The position numbers and the translations under genes are program-made. Source: Marinosulfonomonas sp. (GTDB lineage: Bacteria > Pseudomonadota > Alphaproteobacteria > Rhodobacterales > Rhodobacteraceae). Taken from it: DNA of 5,779 nt. The stretch spans positions 1 to 5,779 of the forward strand of contig WGBJ01000204.1 of NCBI GenBank assembly GCA_015494385.1, read 5' to 3'. Numbering within the stretch: the stretch's first letter is position 1; each line of letters opens with the position of its first letter. The notes beneath the pieces are model-generated. The model saw only the letters and a list, made by a program, of their open reading frames with translations, ran no database searches and was not told the origin of the DNA. This document shows positions 1-5,779 of this stretch, in pieces.

Positions 1-236
1 GTATAACGGCTTAGGGCGGATTTAACGAAATGCGGATTTTGCGAGATGTAATTCTCTGGCCCTGCATACATATTGGTAAAATTGCAACGCCCGCCGCCGG
101 AAATGCGTATCTTTTCACCTACCGCGCGGGCCTGATCAATCAGCAAAACCCGCCCGCCGGCCTGTGCCGCACACATCATTCCGGCGGCCCCCGCCCCCAG
201 AATAATGGTGTCAAAATTGTCCAAACCCTTGCCCAT
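1..236 (-). CDS. FAD-dependent oxidoreductase, HI0933/BaiN-like family (N-terminal part only)
   Basis: The minus strand encodes an open frame of 78 complete codons that runs off the left edge of the window. It begins MGKGLDNFDTIILGAGAAGM. A Rossmann beta strand leads into GAGAAG (residues 14-19), the FAD ADP-binding loop, and an acidic Asp34 closes the next strand (RVLLID), as expected for binding the ribose of FAD. Residues 41-55 read EKIRISGGGRCNFTN, the signature of the HI0933-like flavoprotein family (Pfam PF03486, often annotated as NAD(P)/FAD-dependent or aminoacetone oxidase-like). Full members are about 390-400 residues, so roughly four fifths are missing here. The true substrate of most members is unknown, and I do not assign one. 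ATG at 236 is preferred; an in-frame GTG two codons upstream (240-242) is an alternative, and neither has a clear Shine-Dalgarno sequence. The gene is divergent from the ftsW operon, so a functional link is not implied. Family call is firm; exact start is less so. Confidence 0.9.
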   Translation of the reverse strand, partial: MGKGLDNFDTIILGAGAAGMMCAAQAGGRVLLIDQARAVGEKIRISGGGRCNFTNMYAGPENYISQNPHFVKSALSRY

Positions 237-371
237 ATCCACCGTCAACCACGATGCGCAGCCGGACGCAAGCCCCTGTGAACAAAGGGCTAGCGTCACG
301 CGAATCATTGCGCTACACTGATAGGCAGACCCGGCAAACGGGCAGTATTAGAGGCAGTAAGGCGGTATCCC
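237..371. promoter_or_regulatory. Divergent intergenic region: presumed promoter of the ftsW operon and of the flavoprotein gene
   Basis: This 135-bp stretch lies between two gene starts facing away from each other and is the only non-coding gap large enough to hold the promoter of the plus-strand operon. No strong sigma-70 match is visible. TACACT at 314-319 is a possible -10, but its best-spaced -35 (TAGCGT, 291-296) matches the consensus poorly. A GANTC site (GAATC, 302-306) lies between them; this is the recognition sequence of the CcrM cell-cycle methyltransferase of alphaproteobacteria. An inverted repeat sits at 271-291. A small possible hairpin, CCCG-GCAAA-CGGG, occupies 330-342 in the presumed leader. 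The partial Shine-Dalgarno AAGGCGG (359-365) lies 6 bases before the ftsW ATG. That some promoter is here is inferred from layout; the exact elements are guesses. Confidence 0.5.
271..291. repeat. Imperfect inverted repeat between the divergent genes, possible operator
   Basis: AGCCC (271-275) and GGGCT (287-291) are perfect reverse complements, and inside them TGT (277-279) faces ACA (282-284), giving a 21-bp near-palindrome with small bulges. It lies 35-55 bp upstream of the flavoprotein start codon and 81-101 bp upstream of the ftsW start codon, where an operator could affect either gene. A short palindrome of this quality can arise by chance in GC-rich DNA, and no regulator family is recognised. 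Confidence 0.3.
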
Positions 372-1538
372 ATGACAGAAATGGTCTATGGAACAGTTCC
401 GGTTCGCAGCAGCGATCCTATTCTTCCCCGTTGGTGGCAGACAATCGACAGGTGGTCCCTGACCGCAATCCTGATGCTGTTCGGCATCGGCATTTTGCTG
501 GGCTTGGCCGCGTCCCCGCCATTGGCGGCGAAAAACGGGCTGGCCCCGTTTCACTATGTGCAACGGCAGATGCTGTTTGGCGGCATGGCGCTGGTGGTGA
601 TGATGGTCACCTCGATGATGGCCCCGTCACTGGTGCGCCGGCTGGGTGTGCTGGGGTTTCTGGGGGCCTTTGTGGCGCTGGTGATGCTGCCGTTTCTGGG
701 CACGGATTTTGGCAAAGGCGCGATCCGCTGGTACTCATTGGGCTTTGCTTCGGTGCAGCCTGCCGAGTTCCTGAAACCGGGTTTTGTGGTAATTGCCGCG
801 TGGCTGATGTCGGCCAGTCAGGAAATCAACGGACCACCCGGGCGGCTGTATTCCTTTATCATTGCCATAACGGTTGTCGGTTTTCTGGTGATGCAGCCCG
901 ATTTCGGGCAGGCGTCTTTGGTGCTGTTCGGCTGGGGCGTGATGTATTTCGTTGCCGGTGCGCCGATGTTCCTGCTGTTGACGATGGCCGGTCTGGTCGT
1001 GTTTGGCGGCATGTTCGCCTATAATAATTCCGAACACTTTGCGCGGCGGATTGACGGGTTTCTGTCGGCAGACATCGACCCGACCACCCAGATGGGCTAT
1101 GCCACCAACGCCATTCAGGAAGGCGGCTTTTTTGGGGTTGGCGTGGGCGGAGGGCAGGTGAAATGGTCACTTCCCGATGCGCATACCGATTTCATCGTCG
1201 CCGTGGCCGCCGAAGAATACGGCCTTGTGCTGGTGCTGATTATCATCGCGCTTTATATGGTGATCACGGTGCGCTCCCTGCTGCGCCTGATGAAAGAGCG
1301 CGATACATTCATTCGTCTGGCCGGAACGGGCCTTGCCTGTATGTTCGGCGTTCAGGCCATGATCAACATGGGCGTCGCTGTGCGCCTGCTGCCCGCCAAG
1401 GGCATGACGCTGCCCTTCGTTAGCTACGGCGGCTCGTCGCTGATTGCGGGCGGGATTGCGGTTGGCATGTTGCTGGCCTTTACCCGCACACGGCCACAGG
1501 GCGAAATTATTGACCACTTTGCACGTCGGGGACACTAA
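372..1538 (+). CDS. ftsW: FtsW, septal peptidoglycan glycosyltransferase (SEDS family)
   Basis: FtsW is the inner-membrane SEDS glycosyltransferase that polymerises lipid II into septal glycan with its class B penicillin-binding protein in the divisome. The protein is 388 residues (E. coli FtsW is 414), with many hydrophobic spans after a short cytoplasmic N terminus. Visible SEDS landmarks are KGAIRW and QPAEFLK in the first half, MQPDFGQ at 174-180, LPDAHTDF at 267-274 and PAKGMTLPFVSYGGSS at 341-356. Asp273 in the HTDF motif corresponds to the catalytic Asp297 of E. coli FtsW, and Lys343 to the conserved Lys370. FtsW is preferred over the paralogue RodA because it is followed directly by murG and murC. 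The ATG at 372 is supported by AAGGCGG six bases upstream; a second ATG three codons later is less well spaced. It is the first gene of the operon, with a divergent gene upstream instead of the murD often found there. The stop is 3 bp before murG. Confidence 0.96.
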   Translation: MTEMVYGTVPVRSSDPILPRWWQTIDRWSLTAILMLFGIGILLGLAASPPLAAKNGLAPFHYVQRQMLFGGMALVVMMVTSMMAPSLVRRLGVLGFLGAFVALVMLPFLGTDFGKGAIRWYSLGFASVQPAEFLKPGFVVIAAWLMSASQEINGPPGRLYSFIIAITVVGFLVMQPDFGQASLVLFGWGVMYFVAGAPMFLLLTMAGLVVFGGMFAYNNSEHFARRIDGFLSADIDPTTQMGYATNAIQEGGFFGVGVGGGQVKWSLPDAHTDFIVAVAAEEYGLVLVLIIIALYMVITVRSLLRLMKERDTFIRLAGTGLACMFGVQAMINMGVAVRLLPAKGMTLPFVSYGGSSLIAGGIAVGMLLAFTRTRPQGEIIDHFARRGH

Positions 1539-1541
1539 TCC

Positions 1542-2669
1542 ATGTCAAAACCACCCCTTCTGATCATCGCCGCTGGCGGCACGGGGGGCCACATGTTCCC
1601 CGCACAGGCACTGACCGAGGTCATGCTGCGCAAAGGCTGGCGGGTAAAACTGTCCACCGATGCCCGTGGCGCACGCTATACCGGCGGCTTTCCTCATGTG
1701 GTCGAGATCGAAGAGATTTCATCCGCCACCTTCGCCCGTGGCGGGGCGCTGGCAAAACTGCTGGTGCCGTTCCGTATTCTGGGCGGTATCGCTTCGGCCA
1801 CCCTGCGGATGATGCGTGACAGGCCGGCGATGGTGGTGGGCTTTGGCGGCTATCCGTCAATTCCGGCGGTTTCGGCGGCCTGGATCCTGCGCCGTCCGCG
1901 TATGTTGCACGAACAAAACGGTGTTTTGGGGCGGGTGAACCGGCTGTTTGCCAAACGGGTGAATGCGGTGGCCTGTGGCACATGGCCTACCGATCTGCCC
2001 AAAGGGGTCGAAGGCACATTTACCGGCAACCCCGTGCGCGCCGCTGTGCTGGAACGCGCCGGTGCCGCCTATATTCCGCCCGGTGATTACCCGATGTCGA
2101 TACTGGTGATGGGCGGCAGTCAGGGCGCGCGCATCCTGTCCGATGTGGTGCCCGAGGCAATCCTGAAACTGCCCGAAGAACTGCGCGGTTATCTGCGCAT
2201 CTACCATCAGGCCCGCGAGGAAGACCGCAAGCGGGTCGAGGTGTTTTATGCCAGTCACGGGCTGGTAGCTGTGGTCAAACCGTTCTTCAACAATGTGCCG
2301 ACTTTGATGAGCGAGGCGCAACTGGTAATCTCGCGCGCCGGTGCCTCGTCGGTCGCCGATATTGCGGTGATCGGACGCCCTTCGATCCTGATCCCCTATG
2401 CGGCCGCTACGGGCAATCACCAGACCGCCAATGCCCGTGGTCTGACTGATGCCGAGGCCGCCATCCTGATCCCTGAATCCAAACTGGATGTGGATTTCCT
2501 AAGCGCACAAATCAAAGCTGTTCTGACCACGCCCGTTGCGGCAAACCATATGGCGCAGGCGGCGTTGAAATGTGGCCGCCCCGACGCCACCGAACAACTG
2601 GTGGAAATGGTCGAAACCCTTGCTGATACAACCGATAAAAAGACCGCCGATACAGGAGCCAGCCAATGA
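1542..2669 (+). CDS. murG: MurG, UDP-GlcNAc:lipid I N-acetylglucosaminyltransferase
   Basis: MurG transfers GlcNAc from UDP-GlcNAc to lipid I, giving lipid II, at the cytoplasmic face of the inner membrane; this is the last intracellular step before flipping and FtsW polymerisation. It is a 375-residue GT-B fold glycosyltransferase of family GT28. The N-terminal lipid I domain carries the glycine-rich loop GGTGGH (12-17), GFGGYPS (100-106) and HEQN (123-126). The C-terminal UDP-GlcNAc domain carries GGSQGA (191-196), SRAGASS (264-270) and GNHQT (291-295). All signature loops are intact and length is normal (E. coli 355), with a short polar tail of low conservation after about residue 360. The start lies 3 bp after the ftsW stop, with GGGGA (1528-1532) as the likely ribosome-binding site inside the end of ftsW. 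Its last codon and stop overlap the murC start as ATGA. Confidence 0.97.
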   Translation: MSKPPLLIIAAGGTGGHMFPAQALTEVMLRKGWRVKLSTDARGARYTGGFPHVVEIEEISSATFARGGALAKLLVPFRILGGIASATLRMMRDRPAMVVGFGGYPSIPAVSAAWILRRPRMLHEQNGVLGRVNRLFAKRVNAVACGTWPTDLPKGVEGTFTGNPVRAAVLERAGAAYIPPGDYPMSILVMGGSQGARILSDVVPEAILKLPEELRGYLRIYHQAREEDRKRVEVFYASHGLVAVVKPFFNNVPTLMSEAQLVISRAGASSVADIAVIGRPSILIPYAAATGNHQTANARGLTDAEAAILIPESKLDVDFLSAQIKAVLTTPVAANHMAQAALKCGRPDATEQLVEMVETLADTTDKKTADTGASQ

Positions 2670-4066
2670 ACGCCGCTGCCACCAAACTGCCCCTTGATGT
2701 GGGCGCGATCCATTTCGTCGGCATCGGCGGTATAGGCATGTCGGGCATCGCCGAGGTGCTGTTGAACCACGGCTATCAGGTGCAGGGATCCGACCTGAAG
2801 GCCAGCAAAATCACCGATCGACTGGCCGATCTGGGGGCAAAGATATTCGTTGGCCAAAACGCCGAAAATCTGGAAAACGCCGAAGTGGTGGTGATTTCAT
2901 CCGCCATCAAACCCGGCAACGCCGAACTGGACGAGGCCCGCAGACGCGGCTTGCCCGTGGTGCGCCGCGCTGAAATGCTGGCCGAACTGATGCGCCTGAA
3001 ATCCAATGTGGCGATTGCCGGCACCCACGGCAAAACCACCACCACCACGATGGTGGCCACATTGCTGGACGCTGGCGGGTTGGACCCGACGGTGATCAAC
3101 GGCGGCATCATCCACGCTTATGGCAGTAACGCCCGCATGGGCGGTGGCGAATGGATGGTGGTCGAGGCGGACGAATCCGACGGCACCTTCAACCGCCTGC
3201 CCGCCACCATCGCCGTGGTCACCAACATTGATCCCGAACATATGGAACACTGGGGCACGTTCGATGCCCTGCGCGAAGGCTTCCATGATTTCGTGTCCAA
3301 TATTCCCTTCTACGGTCTGGCCGTTTGCTGCACCGATCACGCCGAGGTTCAGGCGCTGGTTGGCCGCATCACGGATCGGCGCGTGGTGACATACGGCTTT
3401 AACGCGCAGGCCGATGTGCGGGCGCAGAACCTGACCTACAAGGACGGCATGGCGCATTTCGACATCGCCCTGCAATCCGAGGACAGGATGATCGAGGGCT
3501 GCACCCTGCCCATGCCCGGAGACCACAATGTTTCCAATGCCTTGGCCGCTGTTGCCGTGGCACGGCATCTGGGGATGAAGCTGGATGAAATCCGCACAGC
3601 GTTAGAGAATTTCGGTGGCGTGAACCGCCGCTTTACCCGTGTGGGCAAGGTGAACGGTGTGACCATCATCGATGATTACGCCCACCACCCCGTCGAGATA
3701 GCCGCCGCCCTGAAGGCCGCGCGCCAGTCGACCGAGGGGCGCGTGATTGCCCTGCACCAGCCGCACCGCTTTTCCCGCCTGCATGATCTGTTCGACGATT
3801 TCTGCGCCTGTTTCAATGACGCCGATATCGTCGGCATCTCGGACGTGTTCGCTGCTGGCGAAGACCCCATCAAAGGCGCTGACCGCGATGATCTGGTCGC
3901 GGGCCTGATCCGCCACGGCCACCGCCATGCGCTGGCGATTGAAGACGAGGACGCCATGACCGCCCTGATCAAAGAACAGGCCAAACCGGGTGACATGGTG
4001 ATCTGTCTGGGCGCGGGCACCATTTCCGCGTGGGCCAATGCCTTGCCGGAGCGTTTGAAAGGATAA
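2666..4066 (+). CDS. murC: MurC, UDP-N-acetylmuramate--L-alanine ligase
   Basis: MurC is the cytoplasmic ATP-dependent ligase that joins L-alanine to UDP-MurNAc, the first stem-peptide step. It is 466 residues, normal for the family (E. coli 491). Three Mur ligase domains can be traced: an N-terminal Rossmann domain with [15 protein letters not shown] near residues 16-30; a central ATPase domain with P-loop GTHGKTT (119-125, Lys123), EADESDGTF (167-175), [10 protein letters not shown] (187-196) and DHNVSN (286-291); and a C-terminal domain with NRRF (320-323), DDYAHHP (336-342) and QPHRFSR (365-371). DDYAHHP together with the [10 protein letters not shown] start separates MurC from MurD, MurE and MurF; the related Mpl ligase is less likely given the dcw context. 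The start overlaps murG by 4 bp (ATGA), with a good Shine-Dalgarno AGGAG (2654-2658) seven bases upstream, so coupling to murG is likely. The stop is 3 bp before the permease gene. Confidence 0.97.
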   Translation: MNAAATKLPLDVGAIHFVGIGGIGMSGIAEVLLNHGYQVQGSDLKASKITDRLADLGAKIFVGQNAENLENAEVVVISSAIKPGNAELDEARRRGLPVVRRAEMLAELMRLKSNVAIAGTHGKTTTTTMVATLLDAGGLDPTVINGGIIHAYGSNARMGGGEWMVVEADESDGTFNRLPATIAVVTNIDPEHMEHWGTFDALREGFHDFVSNIPFYGLAVCCTDHAEVQALVGRITDRRVVTYGFNAQADVRAQNLTYKDGMAHFDIALQSEDRMIEGCTLPMPGDHNVSNALAAVAVARHLGMKLDEIRTALENFGGVNRRFTRVGKVNGVTIIDDYAHHPVEIAAALKAARQSTEGRVIALHQPHRFSRLHDLFDDFCACFNDADIVGISDVFAAGEDPIKGADRDDLVAGLIRHGHRHALAIEDEDAMTALIKEQAKPGDMVICLGAGTISAWANALPERLKG

Positions 4067-4069
4067 CCG

Positions 4070-5256
4070 ATGCCCGATACCTTGAAACGCCGGCTCGGAC
4101 TTGGTCTGTTGACGGTCTATGGTGTCGGGATCATGGTCGGGGCGGGCATCTATGTGCTGGTTGGTGCTGCAGCCGGGCAGGCGGGTATATGGGCGCCTGT
4201 TTCCTTCTTGCTGGCTGCCGTGGTTGTGACCCCAACGGCGCTGACCTATTGCGAATTGTCGTCACGCATTCCCGAAGCGGCAGGTGAATCTGCCTATGTA
4301 GACGCCGGTATTGGCTGGCATTGGCTGGCCTTGCTTGTCGGCGCCATCATGGTCATTGCCGGAACTGTCGCTGCGGCGGCGGTGCTGCGGGGCGGGGTGG
4401 GGTATCTGACCTCGGTCACACCTATGCGTTTTGATGTGGCGGTGATCGGGCTGGGCCTGCTTTTGATGCTGATCGCCATGATTGGCGCACTGGAAAGCCT
4501 GAGCTTTGCCGCCATCCTGACCATCATCGAGGTATCGGGCCTGCTGATCATCATCTGGGCAGGATTTTCCGCCGTACCCGTGGCCGATTGGCAAACCCGC
4601 CGCCACCGCAATGGTCGGGGATTGTCGGGGCCTCGGTGTTTGCCTTTTTCGCCTTTATCGGCTTTGAAGATCTGGTCAATATGTCCGAAGAAACCCGAAA
4701 CCCCACGCGCAATATGCCCCGGGCCATATTGATGGCGCTGGGGATCACAGCCGTTCTTTATGCGCTGGTGTCCTTGGCCGCTGTCCGGGCCGTGCCGGTA
4801 GATATGCTAAGCCAAAGCAGCCGGCCCTTGGCGCTGGTCTGGGAGGTGGCAACGGGCCGCCCCGCCGCATTCATGGCATGGATCGCGGTTGCGGCGGCGC
4901 TGAACGGGGTGCTGGCGCAAATCGTCATGGCCAGCCGCGTGTTGTTCGGTCTGGGTAAACGCACAGCATTTCTGGCGGTATTCCACCGCGCCCACCCGCG
5001 TTTTGGCACGCCGGTTCTGGCCACTGTGCTGATTGGCACAACGGTCATCATTTCGGCTCTTGCCCTGCCGGTGGCAAAGCTGGCCGAAATAACCTCGATG
5101 GCGCTGCTGCTGGTTTTCGCCATTGTGAACACGACTTTGATTGCCCTGAAATACCGCCAGCCTGTGGCCCCTTTCCGGGTGCCAGCGATTGTGCCGTGGT
5201 TCGGGATGCTGGCGTCTCTGGCGGCATTTGGCGCAACGATCGGGGTCTCGCAATGA
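4070..5256 (+). pseudogene. APC-superfamily amino-acid permease, interrupted by a frameshift
   Basis: Two adjacent frames together encode one amino acid/polyamine/organocation (APC) transporter. The first frame starts at ATG 4070 with AAGGA six bases upstream and, unrepaired, stops at 4732 after 220 codons. It carries TM1 GVGIMVGAGIYVLVG, the family's substrate-binding glycine segment, and about five membrane spans. The second half resumes in the -1 frame near 4600 and runs to the TGA at 5254-5256. It carries FAFFAFIGFEDLVNMSEE followed by NPTRNMPRAI, the APC consensus after TM6, then about five more spans. One extra C in the CCC at 4596-4598 would join them as ADWQTPPPPQWSGI, giving about 395 residues and roughly 11 spans, slightly short for the usual 12. 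No other lesion is visible, so this is either a very recent mutation or a sequencing error. Substrate is not predictable. A permease is not a standard dcw gene. Its end overlaps the next gene by ATGA. Confidence 0.85.
4596..4598 (+). other. Inferred frameshift point in the permease (CCC run, one C short)
   Basis: Upstream of this point coding sense is in the frame of ATG 4070; downstream it is in the -1 frame. In the original frame the text degenerates into basic residues (QTRRHRNGRG) that do not resemble a transporter. Adding one C gives ACC CCG CCG CCA CCG CAA TGG, a Pro-rich loop before TM6. The exact base cannot be fixed, because a one-base loss anywhere from about 4575 to 4610 would also restore the frame. 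Confidence 0.7.
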
Positions 5257-5504
5257 CCGCCTCGCTCACCCTTGCCGCGCTATGGGTGATCTTGGCGGCC
5301 ATCGTTGCTCTGCTGCCCATGCGCCGCCAGTTCGCGCCGGGGATTGTGCTGCTGATCGCGGCGCCGTTTTTGCTGGTCTATCTGGGCTATCAACACAACG
5401 CATGGATCGTGCTGGCCGCCAGCATCGCCATCATATCCATGTTCCGCCGCCCGCTGTTTTACATGGGCAAACGCCTGATCGGACGGGTCAGGGGGGCGGA
5501 ATGA
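5253..5504 (+). CDS. DUF2484-like small membrane protein, first copy
   Basis: This is an 83-residue predicted inner-membrane protein beginning MTASLTLAALWVILAAIVAL. Three hydrophobic spans are visible at about residues 5-22, 28-46 and 50-64. They are followed by a basic tail (RRPLFYMGKRLIGRVRGAE) that should lie in the cytoplasm by the positive-inside rule. I recognise it as DUF2484-like, a family of unknown function that I recall from the murC-murB region of Rhodobacterales; the family name is from memory and unverified. The ATG at 5253 is chosen because it overlaps the permease stop as ATGA and because its MTAS start matches the next gene. An earlier start at 5196 would lie inside the permease frame and adds a non-hydrophobic leader. 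GGGG at 5242-5245 is the only weak ribosome-binding site, so expression probably depends on coupling with the permease. No catalytic motif is seen, so the role is unknown; a link to cell-wall synthesis is suggested only by location. Confidence 0.85.
   Translation: MTASLTLAALWVILAAIVALLPMRRQFAPGIVLLIAAPFLLVYLGYQHNAWIVLAASIAIISMFRRPLFYMGKRLIGRVRGAE
5489..5502 (+). repeat. G-rich motif at the end of the first DUF2484-like gene (copy 1), also the ribosome-binding site of the second
   Basis: CAGGGGGGCGGAAT spans the last codons (Arg-Gly-Ala-Glu), the stop and the start of the next gene. The run of Gs just before the ATG at 5501 is the only purine-rich stretch available as a Shine-Dalgarno sequence. 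A near-identical motif recurs at the end of the second copy, with one G fewer. Confidence 0.55.
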
Positions 5505-5761
5505 CCGCATCCTTTGTGCTGGCCTGCCTGTGGGTGATCGCGGCCAATGTGCTGGCGATGATCCCCAGCAAAGACAACTACTGGACCCGCGCCTATGTCC
5601 TGATCGCCATCGGAGTGCCGTTGCTGGGCTATGTGACCTATCAGAATGGCCCCGTCTGGGGGATAATATTCCTGATCGCAGGGGCGTCGATATTGCGCTG
5701 GCCGCTGGTGTATCTGGGGCGGTGGGTGAAGAGGATGGTCAAGGGGCAGGGGGCGGAATAA
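5501..5761 (+). CDS. DUF2484-like small membrane protein, second copy
   Basis: This is an 86-residue predicted inner-membrane protein and tandem paralogue of the preceding gene. Both start MTAS, share LWVI in TM1 and a proline ending TM1 at residue 22, share LIA in TM2 and a YQ pair after TM2, and end with R-x-PL-x-Y-x-G plus a basic tail finishing GAE. About 13 of the first 22 residues are identical, with lower identity afterwards, so the copies are clearly diverged. Spans lie near residues 5-22, 31-48 and 52-67. Residues 23-30 (SKDNYWTR) replace the MRRQFAPG of the first copy, which may mark different functions. The ATG overlaps the previous stop as ATGA and is preceded by the very G-rich AGGGGGGCGGA (5490-5500). 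Function is unknown. The next gene would be expected to be murB by comparison with relatives, but the window stops 18 bp later. Confidence 0.88.
   Translation: MTASFVLACLWVIAANVLAMIPSKDNYWTRAYVLIAIGVPLLGYVTYQNGPVWGIIFLIAGASILRWPLVYLGRWVKRMVKGQGAE
5747..5759 (+). repeat. G-rich motif at the end of the second DUF2484-like gene (copy 2)
   Basis: CAGGGGGCGGAAT covers the last codons (Gln-Gly-Ala-Glu) and enters the TAA stop. It matches the motif at 5489-5502 except for one G. It may be a remnant of the tandem duplication, a conserved C-terminal GAE coding sequence, or a ribosome-binding region for the following gene, whose start is not visible. Confidence 0.5.
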
Positions 5762-5779
5762 CCCTTGATTGAATGGGGG

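Noticed and set aside
330..342. Small hairpin CCCG-GCAAA-CGGG as a terminator or riboswitch
   Set aside because: A 4-bp stem without a following T-run is not a terminator, and it lies upstream of a gene start. The leader is too short and unstructured for a known riboswitch.
254..1024. A 256-codon plus-strand open frame overlapping the start of ftsW
   Set aside because: It lies in another frame of ftsW, has a low-complexity Arg/Gly/Ala-rich composition and no recognisable motif; ftsW itself carries all SEDS landmarks.
1857..2420. A 187-codon minus-strand open frame inside murG
   Set aside because: Antisense shadow in GC-rich DNA. It has a His/Gln/Arg-rich composition with no domain, while murG is clearly coding on the other strand.
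2897..3568. A 223-codon minus-strand open frame inside murC
   Set aside because: Antisense shadow of murC; its Gly/His-rich text follows the codon pattern of the real gene and resembles no family I know.
4565..4612. Programmed -1 ribosomal frameshifting to join the permease halves
   Set aside because: No X XXY YYZ slippery heptamer occurs in the zero frame around the junction, and APC permeases are not known to use recoding. A lost C in a C run explains the shift more simply.
4588..5256. The second half of the permease as an independent gene starting at TTG 4588
   Set aside because: It has no ribosome-binding site and would begin just before TM6 of a single transporter fold. The preceding frame supplies exactly the missing N-terminal half.
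5196..5504. A longer form of the first DUF2484-like protein starting at 5196
   Set aside because: The extra 19 residues are encoded within the permease 3' end in another frame and are not hydrophobic. The ATG at 5253 gives the standard ATGA overlap and the MTAS start shared with the second copy.
5762..5779. Start of a further gene (ATG at 5773 or TTG at 5765), expected to be murB
   Set aside because: Fewer than six codons remain, too few to identify a protein or choose a start.
1..5779. tRNA or rRNA genes, CRISPR arrays, insertion sequences, phage or defence genes
   Set aside because: No repeat-spacer pattern, transposase, integrase, tRNA-like fold or defence motif was seen on either strand. 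The plus-strand operon leaves no room between genes.

Overview
The window is a piece of the division and cell wall (dcw) gene cluster of a high-GC alphaproteobacterium. It is most likely a member of the Rhodobacterales (Roseobacter/Rhodobacter group). The pointers are the gene order ftsW-murG-murC followed by two small membrane proteins that I recognise as DUF2484-like, a family I associate with the murC-murB interval of Rhodobacterales, together with the style of the FtsW and MurC sequences. Taxonomy is inferred from recall; no search was run.

Layout. Positions 1-236 (minus strand) hold the first 78 codons of a HI0933/BaiN-type FAD-dependent oxidoreductase, cut by the window edge. A 135-bp divergent gap (237-371) separates it from a tightly packed plus-strand operon. 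The operon runs ftsW (372-1538), murG (1542-2669), murC (2666-4066), an APC-type amino-acid permease broken by a frameshift (4070-5256), and two tandem DUF2484-like genes (5253-5504 and 5501-5761). Junctions are 3-bp gaps or 4-bp ATGA overlaps, so all six genes probably share one transcript and are translationally coupled. Only 18 bp remain after the last gene. I expect murB next, but it is not visible.

How the genes work together. MurC adds L-Ala to UDP-MurNAc in the cytoplasm, starting the stem peptide. MurG adds GlcNAc to lipid I to make lipid II at the inner face of the membrane. FtsW polymerises lipid II into septal glycan together with its cognate class B PBP. The permease and the two DUF2484-like proteins are predicted inner-membrane proteins of unknown role in this setting.

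Most of the window is ordinary, well-conserved core genome, and I found no undescribed multi-gene system. The points worth attention are: (1) the permease frameshift, which one extra C in a CCC run at 4596-4598 would repair to a continuous protein of about 395 residues; (2) the tandem, diverged DUF2484-like pair embedded in the peptidoglycan operon; (3) a G-rich repeat at the 3' end of both DUF2484-like genes; (4) inverted-repeat and GANTC candidates in the divergent promoter region.
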